A stretch of DNA of 64,000 nucleotides, taken from Ciona intestinalis (taxonomy: Eukaryota; Chordata; Ascidiacea; Phlebobranchia; Cionidae). The translations under genes were made by a program, and so were the position numbers. Of this stretch, positions 42,170 through 53,900 are shown in pieces; position 1 is the first letter of the stretch, and each line of letters begins with the position of its first letter. The stretch is from contig NC_020176.2 of the NCBI RefSeq assembly GCF_000224145.3, positions 1,550,693 through 1,614,692 of the forward strand, given 5' to 3'. The notes beneath the pieces were generated by a model, which was not told the DNA's origin, made no database searches, and saw nothing but the letters and a program-made list of their open reading frames with translations.

Positions 42170-42390
42170 ATATAACAAAGCGAAATATTAGTGGATTTTA
42201 TTGTTTTTAGCAGTGATTAAAAAACTTAAAAAGTGTTTGATAATACGTATTTGATATCTATGGTTTTTATATTTCCTACAATTATAAATATGAAATTGTG
42301 ACGTCACTGTTCACCTTATTTGAATATAAGGAAAACCAAAACTTCTAAAAAACGCGACATTTAGAAGTCATTTTTATTAGATTTGGTGTT

Positions 42391-42402
42391 GCTTTTTTGC
42401 AG
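42391..42402 (+). promoter_or_regulatory. Splice-acceptor-like site 50 nt before the SPATA22 ATG
   Basis: gcttttttgcag is a strong acceptor with no coding exon upstream on this strand except the preceding gene. It could be a spliced-leader trans-splice site or the end of a 5' UTR intron. Confidence 0.4.
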
Positions 42403-42453
42403 ATTTCGTTTACAAATCACTGTAAATCAGTTTAAAACGTAGCTATACTTAGC

Positions 42454-45083
42454 ATGCATCATCCAAACCAAGTTAGACCTACCGTGCCTGTATTTAGAAG
42501 GCAGAATACTGCCAACAGTGACCGTGGAGGTTACATAAATTACAACCAAAGCAAAAACAGCGCGCAAAATAACAAGACAACTTATGAAAAATGGCACCCA
42601 CCGACGCAGCACCGAAACAAAGGGGATCCCTCGCAACCGACAATAAATTACCATCAACAAAGTGCAGCCTCACACCAACAGCAACTGGGCTACCAACCAC
42701 CACAAAAGAAAATAGCTCATCAAACTAATTGTAAGTAAATGTATGGACGGTAATGAATGAGTGTAACGTATTTATCCTCGCACATAATGGCGGGGCAACG
42801 ACAGTCGTTATAACACAGGTGTTCTGTTTTTTCAATAACTATGTGACTTATTATTATTTTTGTTTGTATTTTTTCTCAACCTAATCAAATTTACTAATGA
42901 TTGTGTAATAGTATTCTATGTTGTTTGGTCATTATGTATATATCTATATTCTATATGATTGATAGATTTCCTGTAATAATCCAACATCCTAAGGCTATAC
43001 ATGTTAAATGCGTCTACAGCAAAAAAAAACAATATCAGGCCTTAACAAAGTCCTAATAGGACAAATTGGTGAATTGGGAAATTTGTAATGACTTCAGGTG
43101 AACCAGAGTAGCACGTCTAATTAATACAGCAATGTTCACAGTTCCGAAATTGTTATACGTTACCCAACTGGTCTAAACGAACGTACTTGTATGTGCCATA
43201 CTAAAGACATCCTAATCTAACACTAGCATTCACTAAGTAAAAACCAACAGTATAAAACATAATCAGCGGTGAATTGGCGCTGCGAAAACGTAACAGACAA
43301 AAATCCTAGTTCAACCAGCTGTAGCATGAAAGATATATATTTCGCCTAAATCGAATCAATACATAACCATTTTAATTAAAACATATTCATTTCTTCACAG
43401 ACGAACCAGCGCCACAGCGATCATATCACCCACAAAGTTACACACATGGAGCCCAAGACAGTTACGGCCACAATCCGTCAGATGGTTACAGCATTTACCC
43501 AACACCCAACGAAAATTACCCTTCTGCTATACAGTCTTATGGCTACTCAGGTGCTACGTATGACCCTAGACACCAAAACCCATATATACAACATAACAGT
43601 CAGTGGCAACCGACACAGTCTGTGCCTTTATACGACGACTCGATTGGTTATGGAGCAAGAAATACAGAGCAACCGACAGATTACCAAAACCAAGCTCCAC
43701 CAAGACAGGATTATAATAAACACGGTTTTTCAACCCAAGCTCCAAATAAACCACAAACTGAACAACAAAACCAGCAATATTACACACAACAAGTCGACCA
43801 AAAAGCCAAGGAAAACGAAGAGGCGACGGAAATGCGGAAAGTAAAGAAAATAAGCCCCAAGAAAGTGTTTCTCTCAGTAAACGTTCATGGTTTGAAAAGA
43901 TGGTCAAGTTATAAAGAACATTACTTGCCCACGTTCGAAATTATTGGTAAGAAAAATTATGCATTTTATTACCTTGTTACTTAAAACAGTTTGTTACTTT
44001 AAATGTAACTTGCTTTATCCTCGCATGGCCGGAAAACGTAAGTCGTTGCAACACTTACACGGGTGTTCTTTTTTACGCAACCCGTTTCATACACTTTATA
44101 CATAACACGTAGTAGAGTGGGAAAAGCAAGTGTTATTTCATTCTTTATCATCGTCCTCCTTGGTAGTAAACAAAGAATATTTACAGAATTATACAACCAA
44201 AGCGTCACGGCTCTAACAGAGCGCAGTTAATTGTTGAAACACGATTATGTAGTATATGGAATGTATGGGCTAACGGTATTCCTCTTTTTCCCGTACATTA
44301 TATATGTTAGTATTATCAGCCACACACAAAATATGAAAATACGAGGTGTTTGAAATAGAACACCCCTGTTTATAACGCCTGTCGTTTCCCAGCCACGCAA
44401 GAATAAAGCAAGTTACATTCTTTTAATATAGTGCATCACCACAAAAGTAACAATCCCTTTACCAGGTACGGTGGCTGCTGAGGTGACGGATAACAACCAG
44501 CAGGGGAAAAGTTTTATCTTGAAAGACGGCCAAGGGGGAATAGTTGAATGCTCGTATTTTGAGACTTCGGTATTTCATATTTATTTACAGTTTGATACGT
44601 GACTATTACCAATATGTCTGACTTATGGTTCTATTTGTTAATAATAGAATAACGTTTTTTTCCTTTTGATATTTTCCTTTTGTAAAGAATAGAATAACTT
44701 ATTTTGCTTTCGATCACGATAACGAAAATTATTAATTCAAAAATTAAAAAGTAGTATGGGCATTCGGGGTACTGGGCAAAATGGCCTTAATCCCAAGTCC
44801 TCTTACAACGACCTCACCCATATATTCTCGTCACATTATGTTCACTAAACGATTATGTTTTCAGGAATTTGACTTTGTTTACCTTCAGCGTGGAAAGCGT
44901 TACCGGTGCGTTGGTTGTTTTGACGCACGTAGCGAGGTCTTGCGTTGTGCGTGCGTTAGTGAAGCGACGGAAGAGCAAACACAAATGTACCGAAAGTCGG
45001 TTGCAACCAGCAACAAAGCGATGAAAATCAATCTTGAAAAGTTAGACCTGACAGATGTCGACCAAAAGTTGTCTACGGAATAA
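42454..45083 (+). CDS. SPATA22: SPATA22, meiotic recombination factor
   Basis: Four exons, 42454-42730, 43401-43946, 44466-44569 and 44865-45083, encode 381 residues (human SPATA22 363). The N-terminal two thirds is low-complexity and rich in Q, N, Y and P, and probably disordered. It has a VRPTVPVFRRQN motif where human has CLPVPLFNQKKRN. The C-terminal domain matches the conserved OB-fold-like part of the family: KKVFLSVNVHGLKRWSSYK, FEIIGTVAAEV, KSFILKDGQGGIVECSYFE, and LQRGKRYRCVGCFD (human LIRGRVHRCVGNYD). SPATA22 pairs with MEIOB and RPA on single-stranded DNA in meiotic nuclei and is required for double-strand-break repair and synapsis. It lies head-to-tail behind the vWA gene and convergent with PIWI. 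Confidence 0.88.
42750..42860 (-). mobile_element. SINE tail-half fragment
   Basis: gaatgagtgtaacgtattta (tail) then 'ggggcaacgacagtcgttat' and 'aacacaggtgttctgttttt'. It is in the first SPATA22 intron. Confidence 0.65.
44004..44100 (-). mobile_element. SINE tail-half fragment
   Basis: aatgtaacttgctttatcct, 'gcatggccggaaaacgtaag' and 'acacgggtgttctt'. SPATA22 intron 2, directly followed by a MITE. Confidence 0.65.
44111..44303 (+). mobile_element. MITE copy
   Basis: Starts agtagagtgggaaaagcaag and ends near 'cccgtacattatata'. Moderately diverged; SPATA22 intron 2. Confidence 0.7.
44340..44430 (+). mobile_element. SINE tail-half fragment, opposite orientation
   Basis: Reads 'tagaacacccctgtttataa' to 'aagaataaagcaagttacat' then a T-rich end. 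It mirrors the copy at 44004-44100, so the MITE is flanked by inverted SINE halves. Confidence 0.65.
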
Positions 45084-45168
45084 CTGGTTCAATTCCGTTT
45101 GTTTGATAATTAACAAGTTTTCCAAAAAAAGTAGTGCTGAGTAAGATGAAACACAGATATAGCGGGGT

Positions 45169-45344
45169 GGGGTAAGATAATCTAGAATTTTATTCTATTT
45201 TATCGTCCCATTTGCAGTACAAAAGATTCAATATTTTATTGGACAATTATATATAACCGCATCATACCTACCCTAAAACACGTGACATAATGGAATATTA
45301 CGTTGTAACCACATTCCCGTCTTACCCCACACTAATAAGCTATA
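45169..45344 (+). mobile_element. MITE copy
   Basis: agcggggtggggtaagataa to 'cttaccccacactaataagc'. It lies just after the SPATA22 stop and may be part of its 3' UTR. Confidence 0.75.
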
Positions 45345-45684
45345 TACATACTGTATAAAAAAAACAGAAAGAAATGAATTCCAGATAAGGTTGTGTGTAA
45401 CTTTTAGTGACAACGTTGATTTGCTTGGTACTATACATTTTTATTTGTTCTTATTTTACTTTTTTTAGACATGATTTTTAATGTGAAATAACAACATATA
45501 TGGTGAATCTATATTATTTCTGTTGTTTAAGTTTTTAAATGAAATGTTTTTTAAATATATTTCGACCAAGTTCAACAAAAAATAAGTGTATTTTAAGGTA
45601 AAAACGTAAAATAGCGTATTTATAAGAAGCACGAAGAAAAGAAGCGAAGTTGTTAAAATTTAAACACAACAACAACCCTTTAAT

Positions 45685-45869
45685 TATAGGGTGGGGAAAA
45701 TGGGGCACCTTTTCATTCTATTTTCTCGTTCATTTGGTAGTAAACAAAAAAATTAAAACTATATAAAACCGTATCTCCACGACTCCCATAAACCGTTGTT
45801 AATTGTTTAAAACCAGGATATTTTAACATTATGTGCTAAAGGTGTTCGGTGTTTCCCCACCCTCTTATA
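45685..45869 (+). mobile_element. MITE copy, first of an inverted pair
   Basis: attatagggtggggaaaatg to 'tttccccaccctcttata'. It abuts the next copy. Confidence 0.85.
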
Positions 45870-45870
45870 C

Positions 45871-46066
45871 AGTAGGGTGGGGAAAGATGGGACACCTTTA
45901 ACACAAAATAATCAAATATCCTGATCGTGTTTTAAACAGTTAACACCGGTCCATGGGAGTCGTGAGGATACGGTTTTTATAATTCTTTGAATGTTTTTTG
46001 TTCACTACTAAATGGGACGAGTAAATACAGTCAAAAAGTGTCCCATCTTCCCCCACCCTACTATAT
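45871..46066 (-). mobile_element. MITE copy, second of an inverted pair, best preserved
   Basis: agtagggtggggaaagatgg to 'tcccccaccctactata'. Terminal inverted repeats are almost perfect over about 25 bp. A good reference copy for the family. Confidence 0.9.
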
Positions 46067-46794
46067 AACTACAACCTAATTTATTGCCCAGTGTATTTTT
46101 CCCTCACGACTGTGGATCGCACGGGGACCTAAACAGACTTAAATGCGTTAACAGCAATATTGTATTAAACAGGCGGAAATAATACTAAGGGAAGACAGCG
46201 AGAGCGAAAAGCGCTATTTGCAATTTGCAGGCAAAGCCAGCACATAAAACAACTACAATGCTTAGGTTTAATACGAACACCGTACATATACTTTACCACA
46301 ATACTACATTATATATATACATAGTAAATAGTTTAATCTGCTTAGCTATATAACAGTTACTTAAGTTTAGATGACATGATAGCTAAATACCTGAACATCA
46401 AAGTTCCATATATAGCATGGAACATGCGCTTCCAATGTCGTCCAACAAAACAGCATACTGTCGCCACTTTACTCAAGTAAATGTAATTCCACTTAAATTT
46501 ACCGATCTTACTTATGCAGGAACCTAAACAGTTAAATAATAAGCTGTAACATTGATAACTATCATCTGCCATCAACACAAACAGCTGCACTCAAGTAAAA
46601 TAAAGATTCCATCGGCCATAAATTGACGGCGTTTTATGCGCGCGGCAATCATCATATTACGTGCAAAGAAAAAAATGCACGCCAACAAAATGAAATCCAG
46701 AAGGATCTAAAGTGCTTGAAAATGGTAGGTATAACATTTCACAAGTATGGTCACACAACAAGCCATTTGCAACCTGGTAAATTAAATTCATTTA

Positions 46795-46990
46795 ACTATG
46801 AATGAAACTAATACTCTCGCGCGGCAGGGCGAGTCGTTATAACCATAGTTATAGAGACGTAGGTTATATAACACGCGTGTTCTGTTTTATACACCACGTT
46901 TTTGCTTACGGGTTACCACCCTTTGTTACTCTGTGGGTGGTTGTTTTTTTTAATGCATGGCTGACAATCAACACAACGTTCACCAATAAA
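46795..46990 (-). mobile_element. SINE copy, partial
   Basis: tatgaatgaaactaatactc (tail side), 'cacgcgtgttctgttttata' and 'catggctgacaatcaacaca'. The tRNA-like head is missing. Confidence 0.65.
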
Positions 46991-47903
46991 ATGCCCCTAC
47001 TCGATGACTTGTTGTAAAAAGAAACTTATACTTTGGCACGAAATCTTTTATTTTCAAACCACTGACGCTGCGCTAAAGACATTAAATATGTGCTGAACAT
47101 TGGGTTGCTGTCTACAGGAGTTATAGTGAACCTTGCAACTAAACTGCTCCAAACGGATCTCATTTTCAGCCGATGTTCTCTTTTGTTCTGGTTGTTGCTA
47201 CTTCTGTTCCTGTTGCTTGCCACACGGTTGTACCTTTACACCAAAGCTGATCACGACTTCACCGGAGTTTTAAAATGTCTGACACCTCTGCACTACACTT
47301 TACACAACTCTTGTCGCAACAATTACAGTGGTAATTTGTAAACCAAACGAAATTTTATTTATTCAATAAATGATACTATTTATTCACGCACGGCGGGTCT
47401 GTGCAGCGACTAACGACTGCCATTACATTCCAATCTGTGAGAGTTGCTCCATTCAGCGATTAAAGTACTAGCGATTAAAGTACTTCAAACCAGTGTCCAA
47501 CTTTTGGTTCAAACAAAGTTTCTATTGCCACCCACGGTTTGAGAAACCCTGGGTTAAAATAAACTGAACACAATTTCTTCTGCTATAGCACTATTGGTTT
47601 ATAGTGCAACGAATTTTCAAGAAAAGAACATTTGAAACACAACAATATCACAGAACATAAAAAATTAAAACGAAAACATATCGTAAAAGTGGAACTCAAA
47701 TGTTGCTTTAAAACATAATCAATCAAATTTGTCCATAATAAAATCAAACTTGAAATTAAAATCCAAAATTTAACCAAGGCCTTGAACCCTTTGTAATAAA
47801 ATGAAGGCATGATTAAGAAATAAGACACAATCAATAGTTTCGGGAAATTCTTTTCAATAAATAGTTTGTGTACTTCCATGCTTTGCTTTGGACATCTTAC
47901 TTT

Positions 47904-50900
47904 TCACAAAAAGTAAAGTTTGTCGGCTAGAGTAGGAGACACAGGTGCATGAATACTTTGTCCGACCAGAAATGCTATCTTGTGCGCATATAGACATGGC
48001 GCTGGTACACGAATGGTTCCCTGCGGATCAAATTAAGCATCATACAAGGTATTTACTCAAATCCAAATATAATTTGTGGCAACCTTAGTGTTTTGCATGC
48101 ACATCTAATGTTGTTGTAACTAAGTAAAATGGCAAAGCTACATTCAGGCATGAAACAAATCCGATCAAAATCTATTCGGGTTTAATATTTTTCAGCAGTT
48201 TAATAAATAAAAGCTTTTATTTGGCGTGAAATGTTGCTGCTAACTAATTTCTGCAGTTGTCACTTTCACCACATAGTAAGCTAATGTATATTGGTAAAAG
48301 TTAATATTCAATGTACTGTAGTGTTGGGGTAACACTACACTGACCAACTACTCCAATATAACATCTGAAGCAGCCATTTTCTAAAATGCTAAATTTATGT
48401 ATAACAGGAGTCTCCTTGTGCCCCCTTGTTAAATATATTGTTATAAAAACAAACCAAATACTTACTGGCCAGTTATAGTAAAGGTGACATAACTTGTAAG
48501 TGAGTCGTTGCATGTGATCAGGTTTGAGTGTTGATGTGTCATATACAACATTGTAATGCGTTGGACTGACTGTGCCTTCTCGTACGGACTGGCTGACCAC
48601 AAAGAAATCATACCTGAGTAGAAATATTAATGTAAAGTTAGTTAAAAGCATTCAGTTATAGGCTGCAAAAAGCTGGCAAATGATATGTTCGCTGTACATG
48701 GTTTAACATGCATATTTGAATAAACCAAGTATGATAGATGTTTGTACGCAGTAACAGAGCAGTGCAATTGAATTGAGCTTGAATTAACAGCAAGCTACAA
48801 CAAATTGCACTAACCTGGCGTGCGTTTTATGGCATCCATGTTGAATAAATAAAGTAACTTGTATTTGGAGGGACAAGGACAGTTGTTATAACATGAATGT
48901 CTTGTTTCATACACCTTGTGCCTGCTTACGGTTCCACGAAGCAACTTTAGTTGATTATTTTTTGGGAGATTTTTTTATGGCTGGCAATTAAAAAGGGTTA
49001 CAGGTAAAACAAGGTTGGAAAAGCCTGGGTTAAACAAGTCAGTGTAATGCAAGGCAAGCTTATAATGTTTGGGTTCCTAGAGGAATTTATGAGCTACAAA
49101 TGTTTATATTAATTTGCCACTCGCCATTCTGGTCTTGTGACCGTGTCATCGATGATCGTGCCAGGAGGTGCGTTCATTAGTTCGCTGTCGCGACCAGCAG
49201 CGAAGAACCTTGCGTTAACTCTCTTCTTAACCACGATGAAAGAAACATTGGGACTAGAAGTAAATGGGTGAGATTGTTAATGTACAGTAAGTTTGATTGA
49301 TGCATAGGCATAATGTTATGGATGCATGTCATACAAACTTTTGACACAAAGGGTACATCAGGTTTTAGCAACCTAGTTGAACATCCAAAACAGCTTCTAT
49401 TTTGCTATGTTCCCATAAAAACAGGGAATGCCAAAGTACATTGCATTCATCACATTAATTAGGAATATTCTCATGCTTGACGGCTAACAGCGATAACTGC
49501 ATTTTAACAATGCCATGCAAAACAAAACTTTCCACTTCTTACACCCATACATACAGTTTTTATAACTTACGTGAAGCCTTTATACTGCGGTATCTTAAGA
49601 CATTCAAGTAGTTGTGGTATCTCATGGTCCTTCACAACAGCCAGCTGTCCATCACCGACCCCATCTCTGTAGATGACAATACGAGCGGGTAGTTTTCCAT
49701 TCACCTGATGAAACTTCTGCAATGCTCCTGGAAATAAAAAATAAATTAACAAAACATAATTTTAGTTTATCTCTTCAAAAAAGATAGCGAAAATCATGTT
49801 TTTTAAAAGAGAAGGAATCAACAGCAAAACGACAGTTGTTTAAAACACGCCATGGATAAAAACAAGTGGAAAAGAGTGTTAGTTTAAAAATTGTGGCTGT
49901 TGCACTCAATAGTTCAAAGACATGAAATGTGAAGCCACTGTTTAATGTGTGCAACAGTGCAAGGGATATTTGTATTAATGGCTGTCCATACTTTCCCACA
50001 CAAGAGTAACACCATACATGGTTGTGTAGGTGGACCAATAGGCAAATTGAGTCTTAAACCAGGAGATATATATATTATAGTTAGCCTTTATGACACTAAG
50101 GGTGCCACAACTCATGTTATAAACTACTGGGTTGGAGCAATGTTCGTTAAGTGTTTTGCATGAGACCACATACACCTGCCGCATCAAACCTGCTACATTT
50201 TTGTTATGGTGTAAGCAACCAAACCAACGGAGCAGCAAAACCCATTTACAGCATACTAATACAAAATGTTTAAAGTAACAAACCTTTCATGCAGCGTTTC
50301 AATCCATCGATTAATTCAACTCCTGAATGTTGGAAAGTGACACTCGAGTACCATCTGTAAATTGTAAGGTAGGTGTGAATATAAACAGAACATGAGATAT
50401 TTTGTACCAAAGTTACAGGTTTGCTTTTTAGAGTTTTTGGTCATCAGAACCTATTTTAAATTGATGTGGTTATCACTTTTAATTTGATAAACAAGCAGTA
50501 AAGCCCAAAAACATAGTAATGGTTTAGGTTAGCACATAGATACCTTGTGTAAGTTGAATTAATACTCGCAACAAAACCACCAACGGATCTTCCTTTCTGT
50601 GATGAATCGTGGTAGGTATCGAATCCTACGATCATACATTCCTTCAACTGGAAGATAAATATTGGTCAACACTGAAATTATAAGACTTTTAAACTGGCAA
50701 CACTAAGTTAATTTACAGAAATGACATTTTTTTTCGTCTGGAAACAATGAAATTTATAACTGGCAACCCTGAAAGTTAAATGCCAAAAAGAACACAGAGA
50801 TGAAATTTTCCTAGTGTTTTTCAAGTCTACTGTATACCAGCTACTATTACTAGTAGGGATGTGCCGAGCCGAGCCCGAACTCAAAAGCTCGTGCCCGAGC

Positions 50901-53900
50901 GTCTCCTTTTTTGACGCTCGGCGCTCGGCTGAAAACTGGGCCGAGCGCCGAGCCTTATGCTATAATGTTGCACGCGAGAGCGAAAAATATTAAAAATGAA
51001 AAAAGTGAAGCTACTAAGAGATAACGAGACTAGTCAGCGTAGCTTTCTCTTTAATTATTTTTCGTTCGTTGTGAATTTGCTCTCTCGCAAGTAACGAATC
51101 GCAACGTCAGCGAATTTGCCCGTATCGAATTACAGCAGGTGTCGAATTACACGAGCGCCCAATGTTTTCGTATCACATTTTAAATAAAAAGCCAAAAACT
51201 CTTAAACTTTTTTATAATGAAATAATATAAATTGCTGCAACCACGGTTTTGCAACCCCTAAGCCACCTTCACCGCAGACACGCACGCAGCCAGAAAGTGC
51301 TAAGACGCACACACACGCGTTGCATTCAATATAACATTCCTTCGCTTGGAATTAGAACAATTTTTCATTCAATTGTTACGACACGTGTCCTATCGCAACG
51401 TAACTATTAATTATGACGTTTTATAATATAACAATCGGGAGGAATGTGCCCACTGCCCAAGTTGGGCAGCCCAACCAACCACGAGATCAAAACATCGTGT
51501 ATCAGCGTCACATTTTTACACTCTGCGCCGGCGTATGAAATAAAGGAAGACGCATGCGGTAGCATACATTCCACACGTAACAAACGAAGCAATCGTTGTG
51601 AATTTATTCTCGTGAAAAATGACGTAATGAAACTCTGGTTCTCGTGCGGCGCCATCAAACGATGTTTTTTGGCTTCTGTCCAAGCTCGACCGGGACGATA
51701 CTATGTAATATCATATTACAATTTATGTTGGTTCCAATTTACTGATAGCGTCGCTCCTCGCTCTTATATTTGCACCAATTAAAACTCACATAATCGCGAT
51801 TTACCTGCATTAAACTAATCATCAGAAACAAAAATATACACAAACTACAGATCGTATGGANNNNNNNNNNNNNNNNNNNNNNNNNNNNNNNNNNNNNNNN
51901 NNNNNNNNNNNNNNNNNNNNNNNNNNNNNNNNNNNNNNNNNNNNNNNNNNNNNNNNNNNNNNNNNNNNNNNNNNNNNNNNNNNNNNNNNNNNNNNNNNNN
52001 NNNNNNNNNNNNNNNNNNNNNNNNNNNNNNNNNNNNNNNNNNNNNNNNNNNNNNNNNNNNNNNNNNNNNNNNNNNNNNNNNNNNNNNNNNNNNNNNNNNN
52101 NNNNNNNNNNNNNNNNNNNNNNNNNNNNNNNNNNNNNNNNNNNNNNNNNNNNNNNNNNNNNNNNNNNNNNNNNNNNNNNNNNNNNNNNNNNNNNNNNNAA
52201 TAAAGGAAGACGCATGCGGTAGCATACATTCCACACGTAACAAACGAAGCAATCGTTGTGAATTTATTCTCGTGAAAAATGACGTAATGAAACTCTGGTT
52301 CTCGTGCGGCGCCATCAAACGATGTTTTTTGGCTTCTGTCCAAGCTCGACCGGGACGATACTATGTAATATCATATTACAATTTATGTTGGTTCCAATTT
52401 ACTGATAGCGTCGCTCCTCGCTCTTATATTTGCACCAATTAAAACTCACATAATCGCGATTTACCTGCATTAAACTAATCATCAGAAACAAAAATTATAC
52501 ACAAACTACAGATCGTATGGAAGCGAATAAAACACGATTGTTTTCCAACAATCTCGTTTGTGATGTAACGATCGTAAAGGTTTATTCTGACGTAAATAAT
52601 CGTTACATTATCCAAGATGAACATGCGTAGAAACTTGCTAGTTGTGCCACTGGCTGTAACAGTTATAAATAATTTTTTAATTAAATATTTTTTGTATGAA
52701 TTTTACATTTTGCAACAGTAGGAATAAAGACGCGTCTTTAACCGCAAACCACGTGTTCTGTATTATTTTGATTAGCGGCGCTTTTCGGCTTAATAGGAAC
52801 GCATTCTCGTACGCCTTTCTCCTTGATGACGTCATAGATGCTCGGGCTCGTGCCGAGCTTTTCGTTGAAGCTCGGCGCTCGGCGAACCCGAGCTTTTTCA
52901 ACTTCAGCACATCCCTAATTACTAGTCCCCTAACTCACAAAATACTAATAAATGGTTCAACATACCGGTATCTTGACAGCCCATGCCTCACCACCAAGCT
53001 TACAATTCATCTGGATTGCAATCTTTGTAGCGATGCTCATTACTCGCTGTGGTTTGGATAATGTGCGTGATAATACAACCTGTTGTGTCATAAAGGCAAT
53101 TGTTATGTAAGAATAAAGTATTTTAAATAAATAACTCAACTCAAACACACAACTTAGTAAAGTATTGTTTGCAAAAAAATCAAATTATATATGTTGTTTT
53201 AAATTATGCAAAAAAATCAAATTACGTTTTTTTTTACTTTTTTAAATCAAATGATGTTTTTACTTGGAACAGCCATTGTTAACAAAAAAGTTTTCGTTTT
53301 ATAAATAAAACAAAACACAATTTCTTGAAAAAGTTTTCTAACCTGACTTGGAACCGGCATATCCACACAACAAACTTTCTTGATGCCTTCATATCTGTCC
53401 TTTCTACTGCTGGGCATCATACAACATATCTAAACATGAAAGGTTCATATTTAGAAATTGCGACGGTAATTTCCTGCAGCATGATTGGCTAATAAAAAAA
53501 AAATGCCGGGTACTATTACCAACCACTTGTCAGTTATTCAAGTTAATAAACAAAACTTATTTAATACTTACTGCATATTTAGTATGATACAGAAGCACTG
53601 CATGTGACCTAAGTATTAGGATAGAGTTTGTCCATTACCCAGACACCAAGGGTGTCAAAGTGACCAGTGACCACTAACTTCTAACCACTACACCCATTAT
53701 TGACTGTAACCACATTGTTTCAGTTTTATAGATTTAATTCACCAGCTGTGTCTTCGGATTCCTCCCCATTACATCCCTGATCCTCTTCTGAAACATTTGA
53801 TCCGATTCCAACTCAACAGGAGTCGGACGAGCAACACGGAATCCCATGTTACGAGATACCTATGATGAGGATGGGAAGAATGGAGGAACACCAGTTTTAG

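Larger units (their letters stand above)
45084..47903. other. Convergent SPATA22-PIWI spacer, repeat-rich
   Basis: Holds three MITEs (below) and a SINE. A frame at 47026-47223 (-) lacks an ATG at its listed start and any recognised domain. Both genes must end transcription here. Confidence 0.5.
50854..52917. mobile_element. hAT element with TAGGGATGTGC ends
   Basis: The ends are TAGGGATGTGC and GCACATCCCTA, a perfect 11-bp inverted repeat. An exact 8-bp duplication, attactag, flanks them at 50846-50853 and 52918-52925. TAGGGATG-type ends recall Ac-like hAT elements. Subterminal DNA repeats GCTCGG motifs (gccgagccgagcccgaac; ctcggcgctcggcgaacccg), probable transposase sites. No transposase frame is visible, but 338 N and an adjacent duplicated block interrupt the middle. 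Without that artefact the element is about 1.4 kb. It lies in a PIWI intron. Confidence 0.9.

Noticed and set aside
47026-47223. Minus-strand frame ending ...WFENKRFRAKV
   Set aside because: No ATG at the listed start, no domain recognised, no neighbouring exons that join it. It is probably chance in the SPATA22-PIWI spacer.
51407-52343. Long minus-strand frames of up to 173 residues inside the hAT element
   Set aside because: They are mostly N translated as X, and the visible residues show no transposase motif.
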